Counted from the first letter of the stretch, positions 1-10,360 are shown. The stretch is 64,000 bases of DNA from Pycnococcus provasolii (GCA_049487715.1 CP150568.1:248001-312000), one strand, 5' to 3'. Numbers and translations are program-made. Notes: generated from the sequence alone by a model not told the origin.

Positions 1-1977
1 TGCCTCGGACCACATGCCTCGCTCACTCGTGACGAGGTCCACGCAGCGAAACGTCTCCTGACCACTCAGCGTACCAGACGGTACGAGAACGAGATTGCGA
101 CCAAGCGGCGGCGGCTCGAGCGCCATCCACTGAGCTGCCGACAGAGCAGACTCGGACGCCGCATCTTTCGCCGTGGATACGACTGACGCGGCGTCGTCAT
201 CCACAATCTCGACGCCCATTTCGCCTCCGCCTCCGCCGAGGCTGCGCACGCGATGATCTGCGTCTAGCGCATGGAAGCGCTCCCAGGTGAGATCAATGCA
301 GTCGAGCACGTACGCGTCCGTCAGGCGCCCTTGCACTCCGATGCCGCCAGCGATGACGAGGTGCTTGCCAGCAAAGAGCGCGTCGTGGAATCCACGGCTT
401 GGTGGCACGGTGCCCGCAACGTGCGTGGGAGCTCGCCAAGGCCGCGCGCGCTGCGGCAGATCCACGAGCGTGAGCGCGAAGAGATCAGAGCATGGCCGCC
501 CACTCCTCACGTCGAATCCGCCGAACGCGTACGCGAGACGTCGATCCGGGCTCACGGTGAGCGTCGCGAATGCACGCCCTGGCCTCGGAACCTTCTCGTA
601 GCCGGTGTTGTCGAGCACCCCCGCGGGAAGGCTGCGCCACATGCCCGTGGCAACGTGATAGATGTACCCTCCGTCCAGCAGGTCAGCATTCTCCGGCGGG
701 TCGTGCAGTCCAGAGGCGCGCCTAAGCACTGCCCTGCGATCTGCGGGAGGAGGCTGGCCTTGTCTCCACGCTCTCTCCAGCGGCACCGTCGACCCGCCGA
801 GCAGCAGGAGCATGTCCTCCTCCTGAATGACTCCGCCGATAGCGCACATCGCGCATCCCTCCGCCGGGGGCGGAACGTCGCGCTCGGACGTCGACGCGTC
901 CATCGCGTGGACCTTCCACCGCCGCGTCGCCGTGTTCAGGCTCCACAGCTCATTTGTCAGCGTGCCATCGGGCAGCCGCCCGCCAAACACGAACAGCCGC
1001 TTGCGCAGCGTGCACGTTGCGACGCCGAATTGCGCCTGCGGTCCTGGTTTTGCATTCACCCCGTCTGCGGCGGCAAGGCTAAGGCCTGACGCGTCAGCGT
1101 CAAAGTCCAGTGCCGGGCCCGCGAGCGAGCTCTGTCCTTTCGGCTGCCACACCTCCGTCATGAGCATGTGCCACTCAGACGCAGCACCGCTCTGCCCGAG
1201 CTCGAGCACGAGGCCCGCCTCGTTGCTCGGATCTCCGTGGCTTTGCGCGAGACTCTGCCCGCCAAGGACGAGGCAGCTTTGGCCGGCGATGAACGTGGTG
1301 AGTGTGTGCGTATCTCGCGCGGCGGGTGAGTCGCGCGTGGCACCCTGCCTGACAGCGCCCTTGGCATGCAGTGGCAGAGGCGACAGCACGAGTCGCACAC
1401 TCCACGGGTATCCGAAGACGCGGCTTTCGTGTACGGACTTTGACAGCTCTCTTCTCAGGTTGATGTTGTCCTCCTCCACGGCGAGGCGCTGGTTGTGCTC
1501 CTGGTGTCTCATGACCATCTCCGTGTTTGCGGTCACTTCCGTCTCGCGTACGCGTTCTTCGAGTTCCGCGACGCGTCGAAGCAGTTTGTGGTGTTCCTTT
1601 TCGAATTCGAGCGCTTGCTCAAGTTTATCTTTTTGTCTGGCAAGTTCCTTTTCCAGCTTGGCGATGTGTTGGCTTTGTCTTTCTTCGATTTGCGTTTTAT
1701 CGTGGAGCGCCGCGGTGACTTCATCGTTCGCGAGCTTCGATTCCTGGAGCGTTCGTTCGAGGTGTTCGATGATATCCCTCGAGTCTCTCTTTGCGGTGGA
1801 CAGTTCCTCGGAGAGTTTCTCCGTGAGCGAGGAGGCGGCTTCGAGCGCGGACTCCGTGCGCAGCAGTCTCGTTTCCGACTCGGCAAGTTCGAGGTTCTTG
1901 CTTATGAGCCGCGACTCCCACTCGCGCTCGACGGCTGATATCGAGGCGGAGGTATTGGGCGAAAGAGGCTCGCCCAT
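1..1977 (-). CDS. Kelch-repeat protein with N-terminal coiled coil (partial, 3' end outside window)
   Basis: The minus-strand frame is open from an ATG at 1977 to the window edge (659 codons), so the C-terminus is missing. Residues about 10-190 are charged, heptad-like and rich in E, K, L and R, which predicts a long coiled coil. The rest is a beta-propeller of kelch type: blades are marked by the pairs FVFGGR..NELWSLN, YAFGGFDVR..SDLFAL and VIAGGIG..DAYVLD, each with the GG doublet followed by a conserved aromatic or Trp. Coiled coil plus kelch is common in protist scaffold proteins (cytoskeleton, cell cycle, ubiquitin adaptors), but no catalytic domain is visible and I do not assign a role. 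It is divergent from the CDPK gene. A long plus-strand reading frame across 827-1990 is an antisense shadow of this gene. Confidence 0.8.
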   Translation of the reverse strand, partial: MGEPLSPNTSASISAVEREWESRLISKNLELAESETRLLRTESALEAASSLTEKLSEELSTAKRDSRDIIEHLERTLQESKLANDEVTAALHDKTQIEERQSQHIAKLEKELARQKDKLEQALEFEKEHHKLLRRVAELEERVRETEVTANTEMVMRHQEHNQRLAVEEDNINLRRELSKSVHESRVFGYPWSVRLVLSPLPLHAKGAVRQGATRDSPAARDTHTLTTFIAGQSCLVLGGQSLAQSHGDPSNEAGLVLELGQSGAASEWHMLMTEVWQPKGQSSLAGPALDFDADASGLSLAAADGVNAKPGPQAQFGVATCTLRKRLFVFGGRLPDGTLTNELWSLNTATRRWKVHAMDASTSERDVPPPAEGCAMCAIGGVIQEEDMLLLLGGSTVPLERAWRQGQPPPADRRAVLRRASGLHDPPENADLLDGGYIYHVATGMWRSLPAGVLDNTGYEKVPRPGRAFATLTVSPDRRLAYAFGGFDVRSGRPCSDLFALTLVDLPQRARPWRAPTHVAGTVPPSRGFHDALFAGKHLVIAGGIGVQGRLTDAYVLDCIDLTWERFHALDADHRVRSLGGGGGEMGVEIVDDDAASVVSTAKDAASESALSAAQWMALEPPPLGRNLVLVPSGTLSGQETFRCVDLVTSERGMWSEA

Positions 1978-2060
1978 AGTAATAGACTAACAGTAATAGG
2001 AAGCAAGCAAGCAAGCGTGCTGTGCGTGCTTTGCTTTGCGTGAACCTCAGAAACACCACT

Positions 2061-2090
2061 AACACGAAACACGAAACACGAAACACGAAC
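2061..2090. repeat. 7-bp tandem repeat (ACACGAA)n
   Basis: About four perfect copies of a 7-bp unit ACACGAA, in the leader of the minus-strand kelch gene. A simple-sequence repeat with no evident function. Confidence 0.8.
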
Positions 2091-2440
2091 AGGTACGTTC
2101 GGCCTTATGAGACGCTTAAGGCCGGCCGGCTGTTTTGCTGTTTCTTAAGGTTTCTTTGGCAAACAAGTTGTTTTTTAAGTTTACTGGAGGGGGGTCCCAA
2201 GGGCCAACTAACTGCCTCCTTGTCACCACCTAAGGCTAGGTCTTGGCACACCACCTTGGCACCTCCGTCCTGACCGGCCTGAAATGAGCTCGGTGCCACT
2301 TGACCAGTAAGTTCTCTTGACCAGGCTCATCAGGCTCGGTGCCGAGGTGGTCCGAAACAGCTTGCCGAAACCGAGTTGCCCGAAAACAGCTAAGGTAGCC
2401 GTCGAACCGATACATACATGTAGGTAAAAGGTGCGACGAA

Positions 2441-2474
2441 AGGGGAATTCTCAAGGGGAATTCTCAAGGGGAAT
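2441..2474. repeat. 13-bp tandem repeat (AGGGGAATTCTCA)n
   Basis: Two full copies and a partial third copy of AGGGGAATTCTCA, directly upstream of the TTAGGG block in the CDPK promoter region. Confidence 0.8.
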
Positions 2475-2486
2475 GGGGGCATGCAA

Positions 2487-2512
2487 AGGTTAGGGTTTTC
2501 AGGTTAGGGTTA
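2487..2512. promoter_or_regulatory. TTAGGG-type promoter block upstream of CDPK
   Basis: Three telomere-like words (GGTTAGGG, GGTTAGGG, GTTAGAGG) lie in 26 bases, about 140 bases before the CDPK ATG. The same kind of block recurs near other starts in this window. Plants use telomere words in promoters (telo-box); applying that role here is inference. Confidence 0.45.
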
Positions 2513-2647
2513 GAGGGCAGGCTGTGTTGATCAAGTCTATCCTCACAAGTCAGAAAGGGACTTCGTTATCCCCGGGCTTTTCTTTCTGTGCAGTGGGCCC
2601 CGTCCATCACTTGTTCCCCATCACTCTAACCTCATCACGCAAAAGCG

Positions 2648-4408
2648 ATGATGGCGGCGTCATCAACAACCTCCCGCCCTCTTGCTCATGGCCATGGCCG
2701 TGCTCACCACGTGCTTACTCCTCGTCGTTATCAAGGTTTGGCTGCTCACTCCTCTCGGTCTCGCTCTTCGTCGTCGTCATTGATTTACTCGTCATCCTTG
2801 GAGAGTATTGACGCGAGTGATGCGTTCGCGTCAGGGGGTCTGCTCGCGCAATATGAAGATAAGGAACCGTTGCCGCTTGACGTCGACTTATCGAGTGTAT
2901 TCGGATACAAACGTACATTTGCAGAGAACTTTCAAGTGCTCGAAACACTAGGTGCAGGCTCGTTCGGGGTCGTCTCCTTAGTACGAGAGAAAGAAACGGG
3001 TGTGGAATTTGCCGCGAAACGAGTTCCCAAACACTGCCGACGAGGACCGACCACAGCCAGGTACCTGCGCAAACTTAGAACGGAAGTTGACGTCATGCGA
3101 CAAATGGGAACGAGCCTCAACGCAGTCTTCCTCCACGACACCTACGAGGAAAACGACCACGTCACGCTCGTCATGGAGGCGTGCCGAGGCGGAGAGCTCT
3201 GGGAACGAGTCGCGGTTGACACGTACGACGAAGGACTCGCGTGCAGGTACGTCAGGGACGTCCTACGCTTCGTCGCGCAGGCGCACGCCAACGGAATCCT
3301 ATACCGAGACATCAAACCGGACAACTTCCTATTCCTCGACACAGGAGACCTCTCCCCGCTCAAGGCGACGGACTTTGGACTCAGCAGCCGCATGACGCCC
3401 GCAATGCTCGACGGCGAGATGATCTCGCAGCGATGCGGAACACCCGCGTACATGGCACCGGAGGTCATCGAGCAAAGCTACGGAAAGGCGGCTGATCTCT
3501 GGAGCGTGGGCATGGTTGCATACCAGCTGCTCACCGGCCGATTTTGCTTCTGGGAAGACGTTCGCGGCTTGAGCCTTCGCGACGTGTGGAAGAGCGTCCT
3601 GCACGACAAAATTCAGTGGGAACACCTCGAGGGATGCTCACCCGAGGCAATCGAGCTCGTCAAGGGCCTGCTGGACCGCGATCAAAAGGGAAGAATGACG
3701 GCGGACGAGGCGCTGCGCGCACCGTGGTTCAAGAGGCTCGAGGGCGATGGCTCGACGTCTTCGGCGGGCGATTCCGACCTGTTCAAGGGAACGCTCGTTC
3801 AACGTCTGCAGCGCTACGGAGCGTATGGCCTTCTCAAGCAGAGGGCACTCGCTCTGCTTGCCGCGGATGCGTCCGATGCTGATTCCGAGCTCGGCGCTAT
3901 CCTCAAAAAGGCTTTCGAGGATGCGGATGAGGACAGCAGCGGTACGCTCGAGGTGGACGAGCTCGCTACGGCGCTTCGTCGTGCCGGCTACGCAGTCACG
4001 GACGGCGAAGTGGGACAGCTGCTGCAGTTCACCGATATTGACTTCTCGGGAAGCATCTCGTTCGACGAGTTCCTGGCGACGACGCTTGACTGGCAGACGA
4101 TCGCGGAGCGAAAGGGAACCGACGGGTGGAAGGACATGTGCAAGCGTGCATTTGACCTCATCGACACCGACGGCAGCGGGTACCTAGAGCTCGACGAGGT
4201 GGTGAGCTTGCTTCCGGAGAAGTTCATCGGTGGACGTCATGCGCTGGCACGCGACCTCATCGCTAAGGCTGATCGTGATGGAGACGGACGCATCGACTTT
4301 GAGGAGTTTGAGAGCATGCTGAATTTCAACGGCGCGGCGGTGGAGTCGCTGGACCTGTATGATAGCAGGTCCATTAGCCGCGAGTCTCTGAGCTTGGATT
4401 CCATGTGA
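2648..4408 (+). CDS. Calcium-dependent protein kinase (CDPK) with four EF-hands
   Basis: A 586-residue Ser/Thr kinase fused to a calmodulin-like regulatory domain. The kinase begins near residue 95 with the glycine loop GAGSFG (102-107). ATP-binding Lys is K124, the DFG triplet is at 242-244, and the activation segment ends in GTPAYMAPE. The catalytic loop reads YRDIKPDN (219-226): the usual HRD histidine is a tyrosine while the catalytic Asp and Lys are kept. An autoinhibitory junction of about 50 residues follows, then four canonical EF-hand loops at about 427-438, 463-474, 506-517 and 542-553, each starting with Asp and ending in Glu. The first 50 residues are rich in S, R and H with few acids, like an organelle presequence, and no MGxxxS myristoylation start is present. 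It should transduce Ca2+ signals. Convergent with the LeuRS gene. Confidence 0.95.
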   Translation: MMAASSTTSRPLAHGHGRAHHVLTPRRYQGLAAHSSRSRSSSSSLIYSSSLESIDASDAFASGGLLAQYEDKEPLPLDVDLSSVFGYKRTFAENFQVLETLGAGSFGVVSLVREKETGVEFAAKRVPKHCRRGPTTARYLRKLRTEVDVMRQMGTSLNAVFLHDTYEENDHVTLVMEACRGGELWERVAVDTYDEGLACRYVRDVLRFVAQAHANGILYRDIKPDNFLFLDTGDLSPLKATDFGLSSRMTPAMLDGEMISQRCGTPAYMAPEVIEQSYGKAADLWSVGMVAYQLLTGRFCFWEDVRGLSLRDVWKSVLHDKIQWEHLEGCSPEAIELVKGLLDRDQKGRMTADEALRAPWFKRLEGDGSTSSAGDSDLFKGTLVQRLQRYGAYGLLKQRALALLAADASDADSELGAILKKAFEDADEDSSGTLEVDELATALRRAGYAVTDGEVGQLLQFTDIDFSGSISFDEFLATTLDWQTIAERKGTDGWKDMCKRAFDLIDTDGSGYLELDEVVSLLPEKFIGGRHALARDLIAKADRDGDGRIDFEEFESMLNFNGAAVESLDLYDSRSISRESLSLDSM

Positions 4409-4433
4409 TTCAAACGTTAATGAATAATCTAAG

Positions 4434-4497
4434 ATCGCTCATTCAGTAATGGAAAGTACTGGGTTTACTTCGTCCAACGGGTCGTCCATTCACCACC
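4434..4497 (+). repeat. Dispersed convergent-gap repeat 1, copy A
   Basis: About 62 bases that align, at roughly 80% by eye, with 26161-26222. Shared blocks are GCTCAT.CAGTAATG, then TTACTT.GTCCAACGG and TCGTCC.TTCAC. Both copies are just downstream of a plus-strand gene and before a convergent minus-strand gene. A small ACGG..CCGT-type stem is possible. It is followed by three copies of CACCATG (4494-4516). Confidence 0.65.
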
Positions 4498-4578
4498 ATG
4501 CACCATGCACCATGTAGCACTTTACATGCACCCCATTAAATTAAGTACAGTACTGAACTTGAATTTCGCAAATCTTAG

Positions 4579-7515
4579 TTACTTACTCACGACGATATTC
4601 AATATCTTACCACTCCTGAAGATCACCTTCTTCACCTCCTTTCCATCTGTGAACTTCTGCACATTTTCGTCAGCCATCGCGGAAGCCACAGCCTCGTCCT
4701 CCGTAATGTCCTTCGAAAGCATCAGCTTCGCGCGCACCTTGCCATTCACCTGCACGGGATACAAAACCTCGTTCGTCTCAATAAGGCTCTCGTCGTATGC
4801 CGGCCACTCCTCGTACGCGATGGAAGCCTCGTCGCCACCTCGAAGGCGGCATGCCATCTCCTCCGCAATGTGTGGCGCGTAAGGCGAAAGCAGCAAAGAG
4901 AACGTGTGCAGCACAGACTTGGGACGTGGTTGCTCCCACTTCGTCGCGTCATTCACGAACTCCATCATCGCGGAAATCGCGGTGTTGTACGCCATGCCCT
5001 CCGTCATCTCAGTAACCTTTTTGATGCAGATGTGCAGGCTACGAAGCTGCTCCTCGGTCGGCTCGACGTCGCCGAATGCTTCATCGCCCTCCATCAGGCG
5101 CCATGCGCGTGCCAAAAATCTGTGCACACCCTCGACGCCGCTCGTGCTCCACACCTTCGTATCACGCAGAGGGCCCATGAACATCTCGTAGAGGCGAAGC
5201 GAGTCCGCGCCGTACTGGAACACCACGTCATCTGGATTGATGACGTTGCCACGGCTTTTGCTCATCTTATGCGCACGTGCGGATATCTTAACGGGCATCG
5301 ACTGCCCCTCAGGCACGTGAGGGCTGTCGTCACGAAGGTAGTAGCCATCACCCTTCTTCTCGACGTCGTCTTCGGAAAGTTTCATCTCGCGACCTCTCGC
5401 GCCACCCGCGCCATCCTCTTCCGTCAACATCTGCTCGCCGACATTCGGGTCCACGAACATTCCACTCGCCGTGTCAACGTAGCCCGTGAACTCCACCTCT
5501 CCAAGAATCATTCCCTGGTTCACAAGCTTCCTGAATGGCTCCTTCGTGCTCACCACGCCAAGGTCGTAAAGAACCTTGTGCCAGAAGCGCGCGTACAGAA
5601 GGTGAAGCGTCGCATGCTCCGTACCGCCAACGTACAGATCGACGGGCAGCCAGTACTTCTCCACCTCCGGATCAATCATCAGCCTATCGTTGCTGGGGTC
5701 CGCAAATCTTAGGTAATACCAGCAGCTTCCCGCCCACTGAGGCATCGTGGACGTCTCGCGCTCCGCTGGCTCACCTGCCGTCACACCCGCGGCCGCGGCG
5801 GAAGATTCCGGCACCGTGGTGCGCACCCACTCCTCGCACGCCGATAGAGGTGGCTTGCCGTCTCCCGTCGGCTGGAACGTCTCCGTCTCCGGCAGAGTGA
5901 TGGGCAAGTCGTCGACGCTCACCGGAACCACTTTCGAGGGATCGGACAGCGGGTACATCACAGGGAACGGCTCGCCCCAATATCTCTGACGAGCGAACAA
6001 CCAATCACGCAGGCGGTAGTTGACACGCGCTTCGCCAAATCCATTCTCAGCGAGGTGCTCGGTCACCGCCTTGCGTGCCTTGCCTCCCGCCATGCCGTTG
6101 ATGTCAAGGCCGCCACCACTGCTGTTGGCCGCGACAATGCCGTCCTTGTCGCAAAACGGCAGCTCAACGTCCTCCACAGAAGATCCTTTCGGGTGCACCA
6201 CCACGCGAACGCCAACGCGATCGCCACCAACCTTTTTCTGGAATTCGAAGTCACGCTCGTCGTGCGCCGGCACGCCCATAACCGCACCCTCGCCGTATCC
6301 GCCGAGCACGTAGTCCGCGCAGAACACGGGAAGCGACTCTCCCGTGGTGGGGTGCTCGACGTAAGCGCCTGTGAACACGCCAGACGGACCTGCGGCGGCT
6401 GCACTGGAATCGCCCCCCGTTCGTTCGCGATCGCTCTTGCGCGACGCCGCCTCGACGTACGCCTCGACAGCCTCGCGTTCGGCTTCCGTGACGAGCTTGT
6501 CCATCAGCCACGGATGCTCCGGCGCGACGCAAACGAACGTGACGCCGAACAGCGTGTCCGGCCTGGTTGTGAACACGGTGAGTCGTTCGTCGTCGTCGCT
6601 GGACGAGAGAGGGAAGCTCACGGATGCACCTTCCGAGCGCCCGATCCAGTTGCGCTGCATTTCCTTCACACCTTCCGGCCAGTCGAGCTCGTCGAGATCT
6701 TCGAGCAGCCTGTCGGCGTACTCAGTGATTCGCAGCATCCACTGCATCATCGGCTTTTTCACCACAGGATGTCCCCCTCGTTCGCTGAGTCCGTCAATCA
6801 CCTCCTCGTTCGCGAGCACGGTTCCCAGCGCGGGACACCAATTCACCGGAACCTCCGCGCGGTACGCGAGTCCCTTCTCGAGGAGCTGCAGGAAGATCCA
6901 CTGCGTCCACTTGAAGTACTTTGCGTCGGTGGTAGCCAGCTCTCTCTCCCAGTCGTAGCTGAATCCGAGTGACTGCAGCTGGTCGCGAAACCTCTCAACG
7001 TTTTTTGCTGTCGTGACGGCGGGGTGCGTTCCCGTCTGTATGGCGTACTGCTCTGCAGGCAGACCGAACGCGTCCCAGCCCATCGGGTGCATGACGTTGT
7101 ACCCTCGCATGCGGTAGAATCGACTCGTGATGTCCGTGGCGGTGTACCCTTCGGGGTGTCCGACGTGCAGACCCGCACCGCTGGGGTACGGGAACATGTC
7201 AAGCACGTAGTGCTTTGGCTTTGACGTATCCACCTTGGTGATATCGGGCGTACGAAACGTCTTATTTTGTGCCCAGTACTTCTGCCACTTGCTTTCGACA
7301 AACCCAAACGGGTACGCTTGCGATTGACCACCACCGTTTGCTGCTGCTGCTGATGACGATGAAGCGTCTGACGACGTTTCCGGCTGACTCGTCGTCTCCG
7401 TGGTGGTTGCTCTTGAAGTTGTGGAATTTAATTGCAAATTTCCTTGAAAACGAGAACTCCCGAACCGCACGGGGATACGCCAACGACTCATAGGCACACA
7501 TGAAGACCGGTTCAT
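4579..7515 (-). CDS. Leucyl-tRNA synthetase, bacterial/organellar type
   Basis: A 978-residue class I aminoacyl-tRNA synthetase that charges tRNA-Leu. The HIGH signature reads HVGH at 117-120, just after PYPSGAGL. The KMSKS loop ([10 protein letters not shown]) lies near residue 750. The large insertion between them includes the CP1 editing region (TTRPDTLFG and the [12 protein letters not shown] stretch that binds mischarged tRNA). The C-terminus ends in the conserved [14 protein letters not shown] tail typical of bacterial LeuRS. The first 65 residues are rich in S, T and R and lack similarity to the catalytic core, which fits a plastid or mitochondrial presequence. Target organelle (or both) cannot be decided. 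Start is the ATG at 7515. Divergent from TMEM18. Confidence 0.96.
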   Translation of the reverse strand: MNRSSCVPMSRWRIPVRFGSSRFQGNLQLNSTTSRATTTETTSQPETSSDASSSSAAAANGGGQSQAYPFGFVESKWQKYWAQNKTFRTPDITKVDTSKPKHYVLDMFPYPSGAGLHVGHPEGYTATDITSRFYRMRGYNVMHPMGWDAFGLPAEQYAIQTGTHPAVTTAKNVERFRDQLQSLGFSYDWERELATTDAKYFKWTQWIFLQLLEKGLAYRAEVPVNWCPALGTVLANEEVIDGLSERGGHPVVKKPMMQWMLRITEYADRLLEDLDELDWPEGVKEMQRNWIGRSEGASVSFPLSSSDDDERLTVFTTRPDTLFGVTFVCVAPEHPWLMDKLVTEAEREAVEAYVEAASRKSDRERTGGDSSAAAAGPSGVFTGAYVEHPTTGESLPVFCADYVLGGYGEGAVMGVPAHDERDFEFQKKVGGDRVGVRVVVHPKGSSVEDVELPFCDKDGIVAANSSGGGLDINGMAGGKARKAVTEHLAENGFGEARVNYRLRDWLFARQRYWGEPFPVMYPLSDPSKVVPVSVDDLPITLPETETFQPTGDGKPPLSACEEWVRTTVPESSAAAAGVTAGEPAERETSTMPQWAGSCWYYLRFADPSNDRLMIDPEVEKYWLPVDLYVGGTEHATLHLLYARFWHKVLYDLGVVSTKEPFRKLVNQGMILGEVEFTGYVDTASGMFVDPNVGEQMLTEEDGAGGARGREMKLSEDDVEKKGDGYYLRDDSPHVPEGQSMPVKISARAHKMSKSRGNVINPDDVVFQYGADSLRLYEMFMGPLRDTKVWSTSGVEGVHRFLARAWRLMEGDEAFGDVEPTEEQLRSLHICIKKVTEMTEGMAYNTAISAMMEFVNDATKWEQPRPKSVLHTFSLLLSPYAPHIAEEMACRLRGGDEASIAYEEWPAYDESLIETNEVLYPVQVNGKVRAKLMLSKDITEDEAVASAMADENVQKFTDGKEVKKVIFRSGKILNIVVSK

Positions 7516-7858
7516 TGCCTTGAAGAAGCGTTTTTCATGGACATGCTAGATGACACAGTACCAGAGCAAGTACTAGATGTGAACATTCGAACTAGAGGAT
7601 GAAGCGTCCGTCCGTCCTCGAGGTGGAAACGACAAGAAATGGAAATGACTGAAGTGCGGCGGAGAATGGGTTGGGTTATCTGCTTCAAGGGAGAAGTGAG
7701 TGGCTGGAACACCCCTCAGGACCCCGGGGGAAGTTTATAATAGGGTTGTACGACAATGGTGGATCCCCATTTCTATCCGCCGCACCTCCCTCCCCCTTCC
7801 GGCGGCGGTTTCCCGTTCTCCCTACCATACCTGATCATAGTCTATCATAATTCATACC
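7516..7858. other. Divergent intergenic region, LeuRS / TMEM18
   Basis: Short promoter region with no gene. It contains TTTATAATAGGG about 120 bases before the TMEM18 start and an ATGGTGGATCCCC word that recurs in the 48-bp tandem repeat at 25186-25302. Confidence 0.5.
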
Positions 7859-8371
7859 ATGTCCGACGAGCTCAATCACATCTTCGAGAGCGTTTCTAGT
7901 CAAGTGCGACACGCGTTCAGCGATCCCACGGGACAGAAACGAAGTCCGTATCAGCAAATCAAAGAAAGCACCTTGGGATTCGTACACGCCGTGGACTGGA
8001 AAGAAACGTGGCTCATCGCCTTGTTAACAACCTTACTTGCTCTCCTGTGTTTCGTTCTTCTCACCAGACGTCAGACGAATATGCAGTGCGTGCTCTTTGT
8101 GTTCTTATCCGTCATTGTGTTCACGGCTGAGAACATCAACAACTTCCTCGCAAGTCACTGGACGTCTTTTGCGAAACAACCGTACTTCGACAAACACGGC
8201 GTTTTCATCTCCACCGTGCTCACCGGACCGCTGTTGATCATCATGATGACCATCGTCATCAACTTGTTGAGGGAAACTGTCAGCCTCATGATCAAAAGCA
8301 AACGCGCAGAGTTTAGAGTTAAAGCAAAACAATACGCCAAGGCGGAGAAAGAGGGAAAGAAAGACAAGTAG
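7859..8371 (+). CDS. TMEM18: TMEM18 family protein (nuclear-envelope/ER membrane)
   Basis: A 170-residue protein with three predicted membrane helices, at about residues 51-71, 77-98 and 117-140. Family landmarks are FVHAVDWKE before helix 1, the AENINNF.A..W..F motif between helices 2 and 3, and the YFDKHGVFIS segment that precedes helix 3. The C-terminus is lysine rich, a usual nuclear-retention feature of TMEM18. In animals the family sits in the nuclear envelope; the molecular role is not settled. Length is close to the animal and plant proteins. Convergent with LCB1, with only 91 bases between the stop codons. Confidence 0.9.
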   Translation: MSDELNHIFESVSSQVRHAFSDPTGQKRSPYQQIKESTLGFVHAVDWKETWLIALLTTLLALLCFVLLTRRQTNMQCVLFVFLSVIVFTAENINNFLASHWTSFAKQPYFDKHGVFISTVLTGPLLIIMMTIVINLLRETVSLMIKSKRAEFRVKAKQYAKAEKEGKKDK

Positions 8372-8462
8372 AAAGCACGCTTTTCAAAACCTTGTTGTAT
8401 CGTGTAATACAGTATCCATAAAATTTGCAAGTTTTCAAACAGAAAAAAAAAATATTTAGTAA

Positions 8463-10259
8463 CTAACAAGCTTGGGGGAGCTCAGCCTGCGCTGCGCTTG
8501 CTAAGCGCATCAGCGCAGCCTGCAGCGCCTCAGGCGTATGCGAAGAACTCACACACAGCTTCAGGCTGGGTGTGGGCGCATGGTCACCCTCAATCTCACT
8601 GTAAAGCGGAACTCCGACAAGAACGCCTGACGGAACAATCATACGCCGCGCGATGGCGCACACCGCGCGCTGCTGCTCGTGCCATGGCTTCTCACTCCAA
8701 CGGCCTGAAAGCTCGAGGTGCACGAGAGGACTTGCACCCGTATCGCCATCCTTCGGAGGGCCATCGGGGCCATCGCGAACGCTCAGAAGGCCATGCAGAA
8801 CGCCGTCGGGACAAGCGCCGTCGGCGACAGCTGGTGCGGGTGGGGCAGCTGTGGCCCCGGCGCCGGCAGGACTAGGTGCAGCAGCCGCAGCCGCAGTCGC
8901 GCTCGGCGTAGAGGTCGTCATGCGTGCCAGCCAATTTCGAACCATGGCGGCATTCGCACGGCACGTTGCGGGCAACTTTCCGTTGGACGCGCGCAGGCGG
9001 CGCAGCGCGCCAATGGCACCCGCCGCGAGCAGCGGCGGAAGGCTTGCGGAGAACACATATCCGCTCGCATTCAAACGCTGGAATATGTCCATCCTCGTCT
9101 CGTGCGTGCAGCAGAATCCTCCGACGCTTCCCATGGAATTGCTCAGGCTGCTCGTGTACACGTCCACGGACGACACGGGAACACCGTACCGCTCGAACGT
9201 TCCCCGCCCGCTGTGCCCCATGACACCAAATCCGAAGCTGTCGTCAACATACAGGCGGAAGTTGTAAGCCTCCTTGAGCTGCACAACCTTCGCCAGCGGG
9301 CAGACGGTGCCAACGTTCGCGTACACGCCCTCGACGACGATGTAAAGCCTCCTCTTTCCCTTCTCTCCCACAAGCTTGCGATCTGCGCGCACGCGTCGCA
9401 GCTGCTCTTCGAGATGCTTCATGTCGTTGTGCGCGAATTCGATCACCGTCGCTCGTGCGAGCGCGAGCCCGGATCGTATGGCGTACGAGCACCTCTCGTC
9501 GACGATGGCGACGTCGCCCTTCTTGGCAAAGGCGGGAATGACGCTCTGCGGCGTGGCGACGTCGTACGAGTACAGAACGGCGTGCTTATATCCGACGAAG
9601 CTTGCGAGTTCTTCCTCGAGCTTCAGGTGGACGTCGATCGTGCCGTAGAATCCTCGCGGGCCGCAGGAACCAACGCCGTACTTATTTGTGGCTGCGTCCA
9701 CCTCTGTGGAGACTTCGTCGTCACCCGCGAGTCCGAGGAAGTTGGAGCTTGCGAGGTTGAATACGTTGCGCACTAGTGCAGCTTTGTCATCCGTCGGCGG
9801 CACGGCTTCGTTCGGCATGGCGAGCGCTTCAAGGAAGTCGAACGCGAGCGTGTGGTTCACGGACGGCGGGTAGAGGTACAGGTCAACGTATGACGCGGGC
9901 GCACTGTCAAGAATGACGCGCGGTGCGTCCAGCAAGGAGGGCACGTTGAGGTTTTCACCTGCAGCTGGTGCGAGCGGTTCTCGATCTTTGGAAAGTTTCC
10001 ATCGTAGGCACATCATGTCCACTTCCCGCTCTGTCAGTGGCGATTGGTCTTCCGTCCTACGAGGAGGACGAGCTTTTTGCACGAGGAGGTAGACAATAAT
10101 CAAGACAAGGAATACTTCGATGATGAAGTGGTTGCTGAACAGCACATCATTCATATTATCAGTGAAAGAGAAGGAGAATAATCCCAGAGAGATGGACTCC
10201 CATGAGTAACCTTTCATCATGGAAGCAAGGAGCCATGACGACGACGTTGGCATCGTCAT
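8463..10259 (-). CDS. LCB1: Serine palmitoyltransferase subunit LCB1-like
   Basis: An alpha-oxoamine synthase-fold protein of the sphingolipid entry enzyme. One membrane helix near residues 45-61 is followed by the PLP-fold core (NFLGLAGD, KYGVGSCGPRGFYGTIDVHL, DESFG-type YVDDSFGFG). In the position of the PLP-binding lysine it reads TSSLSNSMGSVGGFC, with no lysine. That is the diagnostic state of LCB1, the non-catalytic partner of LCB2. A proline/alanine-rich insertion of about 45 residues lies before the last domain. Start choice: the frame continues upstream only through a GTG, so I use the ATG at 10259; ATGs at 10253, 10220 and 10217 are alternatives. The product of 10259 is 598 residues. 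The start is 163 bases from the divergent AAGAB-like ATG. Confidence 0.9.
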   Translation of the reverse strand: MTMPTSSSWLLASMMKGYSWESISLGLFSFSFTDNMNDVLFSNHFIIEVFLVLIIVYLLVQKARPPRRTEDQSPLTEREVDMMCLRWKLSKDREPLAPAAGENLNVPSLLDAPRVILDSAPASYVDLYLYPPSVNHTLAFDFLEALAMPNEAVPPTDDKAALVRNVFNLASSNFLGLAGDDEVSTEVDAATNKYGVGSCGPRGFYGTIDVHLKLEEELASFVGYKHAVLYSYDVATPQSVIPAFAKKGDVAIVDERCSYAIRSGLALARATVIEFAHNDMKHLEEQLRRVRADRKLVGEKGKRRLYIVVEGVYANVGTVCPLAKVVQLKEAYNFRLYVDDSFGFGVMGHSGRGTFERYGVPVSSVDVYTSSLSNSMGSVGGFCCTHETRMDIFQRLNASGYVFSASLPPLLAAGAIGALRRLRASNGKLPATCRANAAMVRNWLARMTTSTPSATAAAAAAPSPAGAGATAAPPAPAVADGACPDGVLHGLLSVRDGPDGPPKDGDTGASPLVHLELSGRWSEKPWHEQQRAVCAIARRMIVPSGVLVGVPLYSEIEGDHAPTPSLKLCVSSSHTPEALQAALMRLASAAQAELPQAC

Positions 10260-10360
10260 CGTCGTGCGTGAAATCCTCCCACCCCAAGAACGGAACCGCA
10301 GGCCAAGTGGGTGGGGGGGACGGACGGACACGGACGTCGGACGGACGCCGCGGGGGGGTA

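Larger units (their letters stand above)
1978..2647. other. Divergent intergenic region, kelch gene / CDPK
   Basis: No gene is seen. The stretch holds two small tandem repeats (7-bp and 13-bp units, listed separately) and a TTAGGG-type block about 140 bases before the CDPK start. The remainder is probably 5' UTR and promoter for both flanking genes. Confidence 0.6.

Noticed and set aside
827-1990. 387-codon plus-strand frame opposite the kelch gene
   Set aside because: Serine/cysteine-rich antisense translation; the minus strand carries kelch repeats.
8463-10259. LCB1 lacking the PLP lysine as a sign of a pseudogene
   Set aside because: Loss of the lysine is the normal state of the LCB1 partner subunit.
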